DNA from: Accumulibacter sp.
GTDB lineage: Bacteria > Pseudomonadota > Gammaproteobacteria > Burkholderiales > Rhodocyclaceae
Length of the DNA stretch: 64,000 nucleotides
Assembly (NCBI GenBank): GCA_024235715.1
Contig: JACKLW010000005.1
Coordinates: forward strand, 372,001-436,000
Reading direction: 5' to 3'
The notes beneath the pieces are model-generated. The model saw only the letters and a list, made by a program, of their open reading frames with translations. It ran no database searches and was not told where the DNA came from. Positions 26,998 to 36,140 of the stretch are shown in pieces. Each line of letters starts with the position of its first letter. Position 1 is the first letter of the stretch. The translations under genes and the position numbers were made by a program.

Positions 26998-28209
26998 TCA
27001 GATTGATGGACGACGCCCGGCACCGGCCAGCGCTTGGCGGTAGACGTCCTGGTAGCGCGCAGCACTGCCGGCCCAGGTTCGCTCGACCTCGACGAAGCGG
27101 CGCGCCTGCGCAGCGATCTGTGGCCAGAGGGAGCGCTTGCCGAGGACATCGTCGAGCGCCGTCGCCAGCGCCGCCGGATCGCCGGCGGGAAACAGGAAGC
27201 CGGTCTCGCCGTGACGAACCAGCTCGCGGTGACCGCCAACGTCGGAAGCGACGAACATCCGCCCCTGAGCCATTGCTTCCAGCGGTTTGAGCGGGGTGAC
27301 CAGTTCGGTCAGCCGGATCGGCAGGCGCGGATAGGCAAGCACATCGATCAGCTCGTAGTAGCGTTGCACCTCGGCGTGCGGGACGCGGCCGGTAAAGATG
27401 ACTTGATCCTGCAGGCCGGCGGCCGCCACCTGCGCCTTCAGCTTGCCCTCCTGCGGTCCGCCGCCGACCAGCAGCAACCGCAGGCGGGGCTGCCGAGGCA
27501 ACATCCGGCGGACGGCTTCGATCAACAGATCCAGGCCTTCATAGCCATAAAAGGAACCGGCAAAGCCGAGGACGGTCATGCCGTCGAGCCCGAGAGAGCG
27601 ACGCAACGCGGCGTCCGGCTCGACGCGGAATCTGAACAGGGCGACGTCGACGGCGTTGGGAATCACCGTGATCCGCTCCGCCGGAATGCCACGGCTGGCG
27701 ATATCGTTGCGCAAGCCTTCGCAGATGGTCGTCACCTGATCGGCACGGCGCAGTGCCAGGCTCTCCAGGAAGCGCGACGCACGATAGCGCAAACTGCCCT
27801 CTGTCGTCGTGCCATGATCGACGGCCGCGTCTTCCCAGGAGGCACGCATTTCATAGACCACCGGCAAACGCCGGCGGCGCCCGACCCAGAGACTCGGCAA
27901 GGCGTTGAGTACCGGTGAATGGGCATGAATGACGTCTGGCCTTGTTTCCCCGACGATCTGGTCCAGGCGCGCAGCAGTCAGGCGCATCTGGGCCAGGAGG
28001 CCGGCGCCAGGCGGGCTCGCAGTACGCTTGAACAGCCAGCCATCGACCTCTTCCTGCAACGCCGACCCGGCCCCCTGTTTGGGCGTGGTCAGATGAAAGG
28101 TCTGCCAGCCGAGCGCGCGCTGCTCGCGCAGGAGGGCCAGCGAGCGAAAGCTGTAGCCACTGTGCAGCGGCAGTGAATGGTCGAACACGTGCAGAATGCG
28201 CAGGCTCAT
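26998..28209 (-). CDS. XrtA-associated glycosyltransferase, Daro_2409-like family
   Basis: A 403-aa GT4 enzyme. The N-terminus ILHVFDHSLPLHSGYSFRS is typical of the PEP-CTERM/exosortase A glycosyltransferase family first named from Dechloromonas. VYEMRASWEDAAVDHGTTTEGSLRYR and VIPNAVDVALFRF mark the acceptor and linker regions, and LTPLKPLEAMAQGRMFVASD the donor region. ATG 28209 overlaps the previous amidotransferase stop by four bases. It probably extends the lipid-linked repeat. Confidence 0.9.
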   Translation of the reverse strand: MSLRILHVFDHSLPLHSGYSFRSLALLREQRALGWQTFHLTTPKQGAGSALQEEVDGWLFKRTASPPGAGLLAQMRLTAARLDQIVGETRPDVIHAHSPVLNALPSLWVGRRRRLPVVYEMRASWEDAAVDHGTTTEGSLRYRASRFLESLALRRADQVTTICEGLRNDIASRGIPAERITVIPNAVDVALFRFRVEPDAALRRSLGLDGMTVLGFAGSFYGYEGLDLLIEAVRRMLPRQPRLRLLLVGGGPQEGKLKAQVAAAGLQDQVIFTGRVPHAEVQRYYELIDVLAYPRLPIRLTELVTPLKPLEAMAQGRMFVASDVGGHRELVRHGETGFLFPAGDPAALATALDDVLGKRSLWPQIAAQARRFVEVERTWAGSAARYQDVYRQALAGAGRRPSI

Positions 28210-30146
28210 CTTCGGCCCTGCACCTGACCGGCGATCGCCGCCGGATCTGTCGGCGCGTCAAGCACGTTGCGCAGGAAGGCCTCGAACATCAGTACCGTCC
28301 ACAGCGGCGAACTGTAGTCGCTCGCGCCCGACTGATGGGCATCCACCAGATGTCGGAGGTAATCCTGATTGAACCAGCCGGTTGCCGCCAGGCGCGGACC
28401 GAGCACAGCCTCCCGGACGCGCTCGCGCAAAGGGCCGCGGAACCAGCGGGCCAGCGGCACGGCAAAGCCCATTTTTGGACGATAGAGGATGTCCTGCGGC
28501 AGGCAGTTCTCCATCGCCTTCTTGAGCAGAAACTTGCCCTCCTGCCCGCGTACCTTCAGCGAGCCCGGCAGCGTCGCCATCCATTCCACCAGTTCGTGAT
28601 CCATCAGCGGCTCGCGCACTTCCAGAGAGTGCGCCATGCTCGCGCGGTCCACCTTGGTGTTGATGTCGCCAACCAGGTAGGTCTTGAGATCGAGGTACTG
28701 GATCAGTGCCAGGGGATCGTCCGTGTCGGCCCGCCCGGCATGGGCGCGGAAGACCTCCTCTGCGCTGTAGCCGCTCAGTTCTCTGCGGAAACGATCGCTG
28801 AACAACTGCGCGCGCATCGGGCCGCGCAGGATCGACACCGAATGGAAATAGGCCTCGACCGAGGTCCGGGCCATGCCCTCGAATGTGGTCTTGGCACGAA
28901 ACACGCGCGGCGCCCAGTCGGCTTTCGGGTAGATGCGTCCGAGCAGACCAAACAGCCGTCGCCGCACATTCTGGGGCAGTGCCGAACGCAGGCGCTCTTC
29001 CATCAGATGCATGCGGTAGCGACGGTAGCCGCCGAAAGTCTCGTCGCCGCCATCTCCCGAGAGGGCCACCGTCACATGTTTGCGCGCCAGCTGGCACACC
29101 CGGTAGGTGGGGATGGCCGAACTGTCGGCATAGGGTTCGTCGTAGAGCCGGGCCAGGGTATCGATCAGATCAAAGTCGTCGCTGGCGACCAGTTCGCAGT
29201 GATGGTTGGTCCGGTAGCGGTCGGCCACCTGCTGTGCGAAGGTGGCTTCATTGAAGGCCGGGTCGTCGAAGGCGATCGAACAGGTATTGACCGGCTCGCC
29301 CGACAGCCCGGCCATCAGCGCGACGACGGCGCTCGAATCGACGCCACCGGAAAGGAAAGCGCCAAGTGGCACCTCCGAAATCATGCGCAGACGAATCGAC
29401 TCGCGCAGTCTGTCGTTGAGCTGCGCACAGGCATCTTCAAGCGGCAGCGCCTGGTCGAGGCTGAAACGCACGTCCCAGTAGGCCTTTGGCTCACCCACCG
29501 GCCGGCCGCGGCGGACGCTCAGCAGGTGCGCCGGCGGCAGCTTCCTGGCCTGGCGAAAGATCGTCCGCGGCTCGGCAACGTAGCCGAGCGCGAAATACTC
29601 CTCAACAGCCAGGGGATCTATATCGCGCGCCAGGCCGCCGTGCGCCAGCAGCGACTTGAGCTCGGAGCCAAAGAGGAAGAGGCCATCGGGCAACATCGCG
29701 TAGTAGAGCGGCTTGACGGCCAGGCGGTCGCGGGCGAGGAACAGTGTCTCGCGGTTGCGATCCCAGAGGGCAAAGGCGAACATGCCGCGAAAGCGCTGAA
29801 CACAATCCTCTCCCCAGGCCTCCCAGGCATGCACGATGACCTCGGTATCGCTACGCGTATGGAATACATGGCCAAGCGCCTGCAACCCGGGGATCAGTTC
29901 CTGGTAGTTGTAGATTTCACCGTTGAACACCACGCAAACGCTCTGGTCCTCGTTGTAGAGCGGCTGCTGACCGGTAGACAGGTCGATGATGGAGAGGCGC
30001 CGATGGCCCAGACCGACGCCGGGTTCGACGTGCAGGCCACCTTCGTCGGGGCCGCGATGATGTTGCGACTCGTTCATCCGCGTGAGCACGGCGCGATCAA
30101 TCTCGCGGCGGCCACGGGTATCAAAAATTCCGGTAATTCCACACAT
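28206..30146 (-). CDS. XrtA-associated amidotransferase 1 (asparagine synthase type)
   Basis: A 646-aa protein, complete in both domains. MCGITGIFD holds the nucleophile Cys2, and HHRGPDEGG and NGEIYNYQEL bind glutamine. SGGVDSS lies near residues 263-269 and LSGDGGDETFGGYRRYR follows. It matches the exosortase A-system amidotransferase family (TIGR03108-like). It is the second full copy in the run, and the two are only moderately similar, so they may amidate different positions. A GA-rich ribosome site precedes ATG 30146. Confidence 0.92.
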   Translation of the reverse strand: MCGITGIFDTRGRREIDRAVLTRMNESQHHRGPDEGGLHVEPGVGLGHRRLSIIDLSTGQQPLYNEDQSVCVVFNGEIYNYQELIPGLQALGHVFHTRSDTEVIVHAWEAWGEDCVQRFRGMFAFALWDRNRETLFLARDRLAVKPLYYAMLPDGLFLFGSELKSLLAHGGLARDIDPLAVEEYFALGYVAEPRTIFRQARKLPPAHLLSVRRGRPVGEPKAYWDVRFSLDQALPLEDACAQLNDRLRESIRLRMISEVPLGAFLSGGVDSSAVVALMAGLSGEPVNTCSIAFDDPAFNEATFAQQVADRYRTNHHCELVASDDFDLIDTLARLYDEPYADSSAIPTYRVCQLARKHVTVALSGDGGDETFGGYRRYRMHLMEERLRSALPQNVRRRLFGLLGRIYPKADWAPRVFRAKTTFEGMARTSVEAYFHSVSILRGPMRAQLFSDRFRRELSGYSAEEVFRAHAGRADTDDPLALIQYLDLKTYLVGDINTKVDRASMAHSLEVREPLMDHELVEWMATLPGSLKVRGQEGKFLLKKAMENCLPQDILYRPKMGFAVPLARWFRGPLRERVREAVLGPRLAATGWFNQDYLRHLVDAHQSGASDYSSPLWTVLMFEAFLRNVLDAPTDPAAIAGQVQGRR

Positions 30147-30209
30147 CGCTCTTCTTCAGTTCCCTTCCTGGAGTGCTCCGTTCACTACGGATGGATCAAG
30201 CCATGTCGC

Positions 30210-31358
30210 TCACGAAGTCAGCAACCGGTCGTAGAGCCCCTGGTAACCCTGGCTCATCGCTTGCAGGCTGAACTGCTGCTCGACCCTTGCCCGCCCGGCC
30301 AGCCCCGCCAGACGGGCTCGCTGCGGGTCCGTCGCCAGAGCCACGATCTGCCGCGCCATCGCTTCAGGGTCGGCCACCGTCACCAATTCGCCGGTAACGC
30401 CGGCCTCGATCAACTCGCCGTTGCCGCCGACATTCGTCGCAATGACCGGCAGGCCGCTGGCCATCGCTTCCAGGATGGTGTTCGATACCCCTTCCGCCAG
30501 CGACGGAAGAACGAAACAGTCCAGCCCACGCAGTATCTCCGGCACGTCGTCGCGCTCTCCGGGCAACCACGCCAGCGCAGCGAGCCCTGCCTCTTCGAGC
30601 ATCGCCTGCGCCCGTGCCCGCAGCGGCCCTTCGCCGATCATCACCAGTCGCAGTCGGGCCCCTAGGTCGGGAAACACGGCCAGCGCACGGATGAAAGCGG
30701 CGGCCAGGGTCGTCTGGTCCTTGACAATCTGCATCCGGCCGACCGTTCCCACCAGCCAGCACGCCGCATCCGAAAATGGGCAGCCCTCGATCGCTTGACG
30801 CTGTTTGGCCGGATGAAAGCGCTGCACATCCACCCCGTTATAGATCTGTGCTACGCGGCTCGGAGACATGCCGACCCGGCAGGTCAGATAATCGCCGAGA
30901 TCACGTGACAACGCGATGTAATGCGTCACGAACGGACGATAAAGACGACGTAGCCACTGCCCCTTCTTGCTCGAGCCGTCAAAGTCGCCGACATCCCGGC
31001 CATGTTCACCGTGGATGCGCACCGGCACACCGGCCGCCCATGCAGGCACGACGACTTCCAGGGCCGCCAGGTTGCGGCTGTGCACGATAGCCGGTCGCAG
31101 ACGCCGGAACAGCCGCCACAGCCGCGGGTAGATCCACAGCGTGTGACCGGCCTTCTTCTCCAGCGCAATGAACGTGACATCATCACGCACTATGCGCCTC
31201 TTGAAATCGGTGATCTGGGTGAGCGAAATCACGACGTGACGATATCTGTCGCGCGGCAGGTGATTGATCAGGTTGACGACGCCGTTTTCGAGGCCGCCGA
31301 CGGCGAAGCAGAACAACACGTGTGCGATCAGCGGGCGCGATTCAAGCGTGTGTCTCAC
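30210..31358 (-). CDS. XrtA-associated sugar transferase (stp2 type)
   Basis: A 382-aa glycosyltransferase of the TIGR03088-like family. The characteristic N-terminus PLIAHVLFCFAVGGLENGVV is followed by VVPAWAAGVPVRIHGEHGRD and a donor region FVLPSLAEGVSNTILEAMAS. The proper start is GTG 31358, which overlaps the exosortase stop (GTGA); the longer open frame to 31574 lies inside the exosortase gene. It probably acts early in repeat-unit assembly. Confidence 0.9.
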   Translation of the reverse strand: MRHTLESRPLIAHVLFCFAVGGLENGVVNLINHLPRDRYRHVVISLTQITDFKRRIVRDDVTFIALEKKAGHTLWIYPRLWRLFRRLRPAIVHSRNLAALEVVVPAWAAGVPVRIHGEHGRDVGDFDGSSKKGQWLRRLYRPFVTHYIALSRDLGDYLTCRVGMSPSRVAQIYNGVDVQRFHPAKQRQAIEGCPFSDAACWLVGTVGRMQIVKDQTTLAAAFIRALAVFPDLGARLRLVMIGEGPLRARAQAMLEEAGLAALAWLPGERDDVPEILRGLDCFVLPSLAEGVSNTILEAMASGLPVIATNVGGNGELIEAGVTGELVTVADPEAMARQIVALATDPQRARLAGLAGRARVEQQFSLQAMSQGYQGLYDRLLTS

Positions 31359-32908
31359 CCACCACCCTTCGTCTGCTGCAGCGCATTGTCGATCACCGGT
31401 CCCGCAGCACGAGCGAAGTCCGCGAGCACTGTGTCGCCCTCGCCAGCATTTTCCTCGGGCGTATAGAGAACGATGACGGCCGAATCGTCGACCTGTCTGG
31501 TCAGCATCGACAGCGCCGTATAGGCCTTGGCCAGGGCGTCGCTGGCGGTCCAGCGCCCATCGATCCAGTACCATGTCCAGACCGCCAGGCGCATTGCCGC
31601 AGGCCCATTCAACAACGCCGTGCGGATTTTCAGTTGCTGCTGGCCGAAGGAGATGTCACGCGTTCCGCTGGCGACTCTTGCCCACATCGGATCGTCGCTC
31701 CTCACCAGGGCGTTTGTCGAGCTGATCAGCTTTTGCTCCTGATTCTGGTTGCGGTAGTACGCCAGAAAAATGCCCACCGTGCGTCCGTCCTTCTCGAAGC
31801 TGGCCTGCGTACTCGCCGCGTAGTTCCGGAAGTTCGGCTGCCACTGCTCGCCGACCGGGGCGCTGGGAGTCCAGCCGGAAATCTGCCCGAGGCGCGCAAG
31901 CTGCGTCGCTGCCGGTGCCAGACCCTGCTCGATCTTTGCCAGCGCGAGCGTGCAGCCACCACCCACCAGCACGGTCAATACTGCGGCGGCCAGCGAAGGC
32001 GCAGTCGCCGTAAGCGTTGTCGCGGCCATCCGTGGCGCCTGCGCTACGACCGGCTCGACCTCGTCCTCACGCCAGCGCGCACCAATCCAGAACATCGCCA
32101 GGATGACGATGCCGAAAAAGACCCAGCCATAGATCAGATGGTCTACACCAACGGCGAGCTTGTTGCCCGACAGGTGACCAATCATCACGATCATGTAGGC
32201 CCGTACCCAGTTGGCAAGAATCGGGACCAGGAAGGAAACCAGGATGAAAGCCAGCCGCCGCTTCAGTGAGCGATAGGTCAGATAGGCAAAGAGCGTTCCC
32301 ACGGTGACCGAAGCGATGAGGTAGCGAACACCGCTGCAGGCCTCGACCACCGACCAGCTGCCCGTCGGAATAACGAAGCGCAGACCTTCGCTATGCACCG
32401 GAATCCCTGTAAAACGCAGACCGATGACCGTAAAACGCGCCGTCCAGTCCATCAGCGTGGGTAGCGCGAAGTCGCCGAAGGGGACGGCGAAGAACAGAAA
32501 CAACAGTGGGAAGGTAATACGTCGGGCGAAGTGCCAGCCAAGTACGGCCGGCACCGAAGCGACCACCATCGCTACCAAAGCAAACTGCGAGACCACGTTG
32601 ACCGTCGCCAGTTGACCGAGAAGCCAGGCGAATCCAGCGACCGCAACCAGCACGACAGCCGCATAGCTGTGTCGAGGCGCCAAGGCGGCGAGACTCGCGC
32701 GCATCCGCCAGATCAACCACAGGCTGATCGGCGGCACGATGAATCCGTGTGCATAGGTATCGGAGCGCTCCCAGATGCTCAGCATACCGAGTGCCGTGTC
32801 ACGGAAAAGCACCAGAATCACTGCCAGGGTCAGAACAACCGTTGGGAGAGCGACTCGCCAGCCCGGGTGGACGGCAAGGGATGTTGGACGCGGCTCTGCT
32901 TCGTTCAT
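31355..32908 (-). CDS. xrtA: exosortase A (EpsH) with C-terminal EpsI domain
   Basis: A 517-aa membrane protein. The first roughly 290 residues hold eight hydrophobic segments and the exosortase catalytic triad: Cys about 191 in VVEACSGVRYL, Arg about 236 in NWVRAYM, His about 257 in DHLIYGW. The last 200 residues are an EpsI-type periplasmic domain, fused as in the XrtA subgroup. It cleaves PEP-CTERM sorting signals and is thought to attach the proteins to the surface polymer. It sits between the FemAB-like gene (81 bases upstream) and stp2 (overlapping). No PEP-CTERM substrate is encoded in this window. Confidence 0.95.
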   Translation of the reverse strand: MNEAEPRPTSLAVHPGWRVALPTVVLTLAVILVLFRDTALGMLSIWERSDTYAHGFIVPPISLWLIWRMRASLAALAPRHSYAAVVLVAVAGFAWLLGQLATVNVVSQFALVAMVVASVPAVLGWHFARRITFPLLFLFFAVPFGDFALPTLMDWTARFTVIGLRFTGIPVHSEGLRFVIPTGSWSVVEACSGVRYLIASVTVGTLFAYLTYRSLKRRLAFILVSFLVPILANWVRAYMIVMIGHLSGNKLAVGVDHLIYGWVFFGIVILAMFWIGARWREDEVEPVVAQAPRMAATTLTATAPSLAAAVLTVLVGGGCTLALAKIEQGLAPAATQLARLGQISGWTPSAPVGEQWQPNFRNYAASTQASFEKDGRTVGIFLAYYRNQNQEQKLISSTNALVRSDDPMWARVASGTRDISFGQQQLKIRTALLNGPAAMRLAVWTWYWIDGRWTASDALAKAYTALSMLTRQVDDSAVIVLYTPEENAGEGDTVLADFARAAGPVIDNALQQTKGGG

Positions 32909-32989
32909 GGGGAGGCTTTCAACAGGCAGTACACTGAAGAGTCGTCAAGCACGCGGCAGCGCCGCAGGAACCGAACCGTCGGAGACGCG

Positions 32990-34075
32990 CTAACCGAGGT
33001 TGCGAACGATAAATGGCCCGAGCCAGTTGGCGAGACCGATCGGCATCCGCCGCCAGGTCTCTATCAGCAAGCGATACTTGGCGTTGGCCGGGTTGTTTTG
33101 TGGGATCGAGTCACGACGGTAAAGGCAGTGTTCGTAGAACAGGGGCTGTGGCTCGAAGCCCCAGTTCTTCTTGAAGGAATACGAGCCGGTACCCTGTTTG
33201 CTGCGGCCGTAGTCGAAGCTCTTGATGCCACGCTCGCATGCGCGCCGCATCAACTCCCAGTACTTGAAGTCGTTTGCCGCCAGGTGGCGCGCCGACACCT
33301 CGTCACCGGCGTAATAAGGCAGGACCTCGTCCCGGAAATAGAAACTCAACACGGCGCTCAGGGGCCGGCCGCCACTGTCCACCACCGTCAACGCTTCGCA
33401 GTCGCCACCAAAAACCCGTTGCAAGGCCTCGAAATAGCGTCTCGGCAGCGCTGGCGTCCCGTGTCGATGGACGTTGTCGGCATAGAGTGCGAAGAAACGT
33501 CCCGCGTCGACGTCGATCTCGCTGCGCAAACCGTTCTTTATTCCCTTGCGCACCATCGCACGCTGCTTGCGCGGAATTGCCTTCATGTTGTCGTCGATTT
33601 CTGGCGCCAGGTCCTTGCGGAAGCGAACGTAGAGATCCTGCAGCGGCCATTCCGGATGACGTTGGCGCAGATTGCGCAGTTCCAGGTGATCGACGCCGAG
33701 CCGCCTGGCGATCGCCTGCGCTTCGCCTTCCAGCGCCTCGACCGCCGCCGCGCCGCTTGCCGCCACCCCGCCATAGACGGCAAATGGCAGCGAGACAAGC
33801 GTATTGCCAAACAGCACGCTCTTGACGTGCGCGAGCGGAAGGACACCCTCGATGACGCCCGAACGCTCCGCGTAAAGGTAATGCGTCCGATGCGCAAAGA
33901 CCTCGCCAATGACCTGCTGCCAGCCGGCGCGGTGAAAGAAAGTCGCCTCGGGGCACGCCTCCACGAAAGCATCCCATCGGCGCACTGCTGGCCGGTCGGC
34001 AGAATCCAGGTGCTTGACGCGGAGCGGCGCGCTCGCGGCGACTTGCCTGGCCACTTCCTCGATTGTCGTGTTCAT
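32990..34075 (-). CDS. FemAB-like XrtA/PEP-CTERM-associated protein
   Basis: A 361-aa member of the GNAT-fold FemAB family found with exosortase A (TIGR03019-like). ATFFHRAGWQQVIGEVF near residue 50, the KQRAMVRKGIKNGL segment and the C-terminal FDYGRSKQGTGSYSFKKNWGFEP are characteristic. The related FemABX enzymes add amino acids to peptidoglycan from aminoacyl-tRNA. Here the acceptor is probably the polymer or its lipid carrier, but this is unproven. ATG 34075 overlaps the deacetylase stop by one base (TGATG); the TTG just before it is not needed. Confidence 0.9.
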   Translation of the reverse strand: MNTTIEEVARQVAASAPLRVKHLDSADRPAVRRWDAFVEACPEATFFHRAGWQQVIGEVFAHRTHYLYAERSGVIEGVLPLAHVKSVLFGNTLVSLPFAVYGGVAASGAAAVEALEGEAQAIARRLGVDHLELRNLRQRHPEWPLQDLYVRFRKDLAPEIDDNMKAIPRKQRAMVRKGIKNGLRSEIDVDAGRFFALYADNVHRHGTPALPRRYFEALQRVFGGDCEALTVVDSGGRPLSAVLSFYFRDEVLPYYAGDEVSARHLAANDFKYWELMRRACERGIKSFDYGRSKQGTGSYSFKKNWGFEPQPLFYEHCLYRRDSIPQNNPANAKYRLLIETWRRMPIGLANWLGPFIVRNLG

Positions 34076-34938
34076 CAATTCACCGCCCGCGGATGAGCGT
34101 CCGCACCGAGAAATACCTCATCCATCCGCCCCCAGCTGAAGTCGCCGAGCAAGCGCCGGACGCGAGCTTCGGTGCGCTGCAGATTGACATAATGGCGGAA
34201 GCGCGTCTTGGCGCTGATACCCGCCACGCGTGGCTGCCCGGCGTCGATCTCCCAGGGATGGAAATAAAAGACCGCTGGCTGATGATCAAGCTCGTTCACC
34301 TTTTGCAGCAGCCAGCGCGACAGCGCGTACGGCAGCAGGCGGAAATAGCCGCCACCGCTCGCCGGCCAGTTGCGGTCGAGATAGCGGACGGTGGTCACCG
34401 GCACTTCGAGAAGGCCGGCGCGCACCTGGTGTGCGAAGCGTGGCGCACCGGGCATGCCGTAGTGATCATGGCGAATGGGGTAGATGCTTGAACTGTAGCG
34501 GTAGCCCGCACGTTCGAGACAGTCGAACGCCCACAGATTTCCTTCGCCGATCGAAAAGCTCGGCGCCCGGTAGCCGTTGACTTCCTGACCGGAGATATCT
34601 TCCAGCAGTTTCTTGGCGGACCCGATATCTGCCGAAAACTCGGCTTCGCTGAGCTCGCTGGCGCGCTGGTGACCGTAGCCATGACTGGCCAGTTCGTGCC
34701 CACCGGCGACGATACGACGGACAAGCTGCGGGTAGCGTTCGGCAACCCAGCCAAGCGTGAAGAAGGTCGCCCGGGTGCGTCCTTCGTCGAGCATCTGGAG
34801 GATACGTTCGACGTTCCGTTCGACACGGCACTCGCGCGAATCCCACATTTCCCGGGGGATGTACGGTGCAAACGCGGAAACCTGAAAGTAGTCCTCGACG
34901 TCGATGGTCAGGGCATTGGTTATCGGCCGGCCTGGCAT
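34075..34938 (-). CDS. XrtA-associated polysaccharide deacetylase
   Basis: A 287-aa NodB-domain protein of the TIGR03006-like family. It has LTIDVEDYFQVSAFAPYIPR at the start (metal Asp), ELASHGYGHQRASEL (metal His pair), RAPSFSIGEGNLWA, and FYFHPWEIDAGQPR near the end. It is predicted to deacetylate N-acetyl sugars of the polymer. ATG 34938 is chosen as it follows the wecB stop by about 20 bases. The upstream in-frame ATG at 34995 lies inside wecB. No signal peptide is seen. Confidence 0.92.
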   Translation of the reverse strand: MPGRPITNALTIDVEDYFQVSAFAPYIPREMWDSRECRVERNVERILQMLDEGRTRATFFTLGWVAERYPQLVRRIVAGGHELASHGYGHQRASELSEAEFSADIGSAKKLLEDISGQEVNGYRAPSFSIGEGNLWAFDCLERAGYRYSSSIYPIRHDHYGMPGAPRFAHQVRAGLLEVPVTTVRYLDRNWPASGGGYFRLLPYALSRWLLQKVNELDHQPAVFYFHPWEIDAGQPRVAGISAKTRFRHYVNLQRTEARVRRLLGDFSWGRMDEVFLGADAHPRAVN

Positions 34939-34958
34939 CTCTTGGGGATCATCCTTGT

Positions 34959-36128
34959 CTATGCTGCACGCCGTGCGCGGCGGGCGAGCAGCCATGCCGA
35001 GAGATCAGCGGCAATTCTCGGTGCTGCCTGGCCATCCCAGAACTCGGGAATGCGACCGCTCTTGCCGACGCCTGAAAGAACTTCGCCGACACCTCTCCGG
35101 ATCGCCTGCGGATCACAGCCAACCAGGGTATTCGTTCCTTGCTCGATGGTGATCGGACGTTCGGTATTTTCACGAATCGTCAGGCAGGGAACACCGAGCG
35201 CGGTGCTTTCCTCCTGCAGCCCCCCGGAATCGGACAGTACGAGCTTCGCGCCGGCCAGCAGTCCGAGCATTTCCAGGTAGCCCTGCGGCGGCAACACGGC
35301 GATGCGCGGGGTACGCAGCAGTTCGCCCAGGCCAAGGCGTTCAACGTTGGCACGCGTGCGCGGATGCATGGCGAAAACCAGCGGCACCTGCTCGGAAACT
35401 TCGCGGAGTACCGACAGCAAAGGCTGCAGCGTCTCGACCTGATCGACGTTGGAAGGACGGTGCAGCGTCACCACCCCGTAGCCGCGCGGGTCGTCGAGAA
35501 GCGCCGGGTCGATGCCGGCCAATTGCAGGGTCTTCGCTGGCGAGTGCGCCAGTTCGCGATTCGAGAGCAGGGAGTCGATCATGACATTGCCGACAAAGCA
35601 TACCCGCTCCTCGGCAACACCCTCACGCATCAGGTTGGCCAGCGCGCTGCGCTCGGTGGTGTACAGTCGATCCGCGATCTGGTCGGTGAGGACCCGGTTG
35701 ATCTCCTCGGGCATCGCCCGGTCGTGGCTGCGCAGGCCCGCTTCGACATGCACCACCGGCACGTCCTTCTTGACCGAAACGAGTGCACAGGCCAGCGTCG
35801 AGTTCACGTCGCCGACGACCAGCACGCACGACGGCCGCCGGCCGTCGAGCACGGGCTCGAAGCGCTTCATGACTTCCGCAGTCTGCACCGCGTGCGTCGC
35901 CGAACCGACTTCGAGGTTGATGTCCGGATGCGGCAGGCGCAGATCGACGAACAGCCGGTCATTCATGTCATTATCGTAGTGCTGGCCGGTGTGTACCAAC
36001 AGGGTCGGCATGGCCGGCCGATGGGCGCTGAAAGCGCGCAGAATTGGCGCCATCTTCATGAAATTCGGTCGCGCACCGACGACACAGGCGATCGGACCCA
36101 GATCCGCAGGCCACTGTTGATCAGTCAA
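34959..36128 (-). CDS. wecB: UDP-N-acetylglucosamine 2-epimerase (non-hydrolysing)
   Basis: A 389-aa protein with the classic GT-B epimerase signature: CVVGARPNFMKMAPILRAF, TGQHYDNDM, VVGDVNSTLACALVS, HVEAGLRS, then SDSGGLQEES and a TERPITIEQGTN-like end of the active site. It converts UDP-GlcNAc to UDP-ManNAc, supplying an amino sugar for the EPS. Start appears to be TTG 36128, supported by an AGGAG ribosome site 7 bases ahead. It follows the ATPase gene by 12 bases. Confidence 0.94.
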   Translation of the reverse strand: MTDQQWPADLGPIACVVGARPNFMKMAPILRAFSAHRPAMPTLLVHTGQHYDNDMNDRLFVDLRLPHPDINLEVGSATHAVQTAEVMKRFEPVLDGRRPSCVLVVGDVNSTLACALVSVKKDVPVVHVEAGLRSHDRAMPEEINRVLTDQIADRLYTTERSALANLMREGVAEERVCFVGNVMIDSLLSNRELAHSPAKTLQLAGIDPALLDDPRGYGVVTLHRPSNVDQVETLQPLLSVLREVSEQVPLVFAMHPRTRANVERLGLGELLRTPRIAVLPPQGYLEMLGLLAGAKLVLSDSGGLQEESTALGVPCLTIRENTERPITIEQGTNTLVGCDPQAIRRGVGEVLSGVGKSGRIPEFWDGQAAPRIAADLSAWLLARRARRAA

Positions 36129-36140
36129 GACAAATCTCCT

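Noticed and set aside
28173-30665. An 830-codon plus-strand frame
   Set aside because: It mirrors the amidotransferase at 28206-30146 and part of stp2; no recognisable domain.
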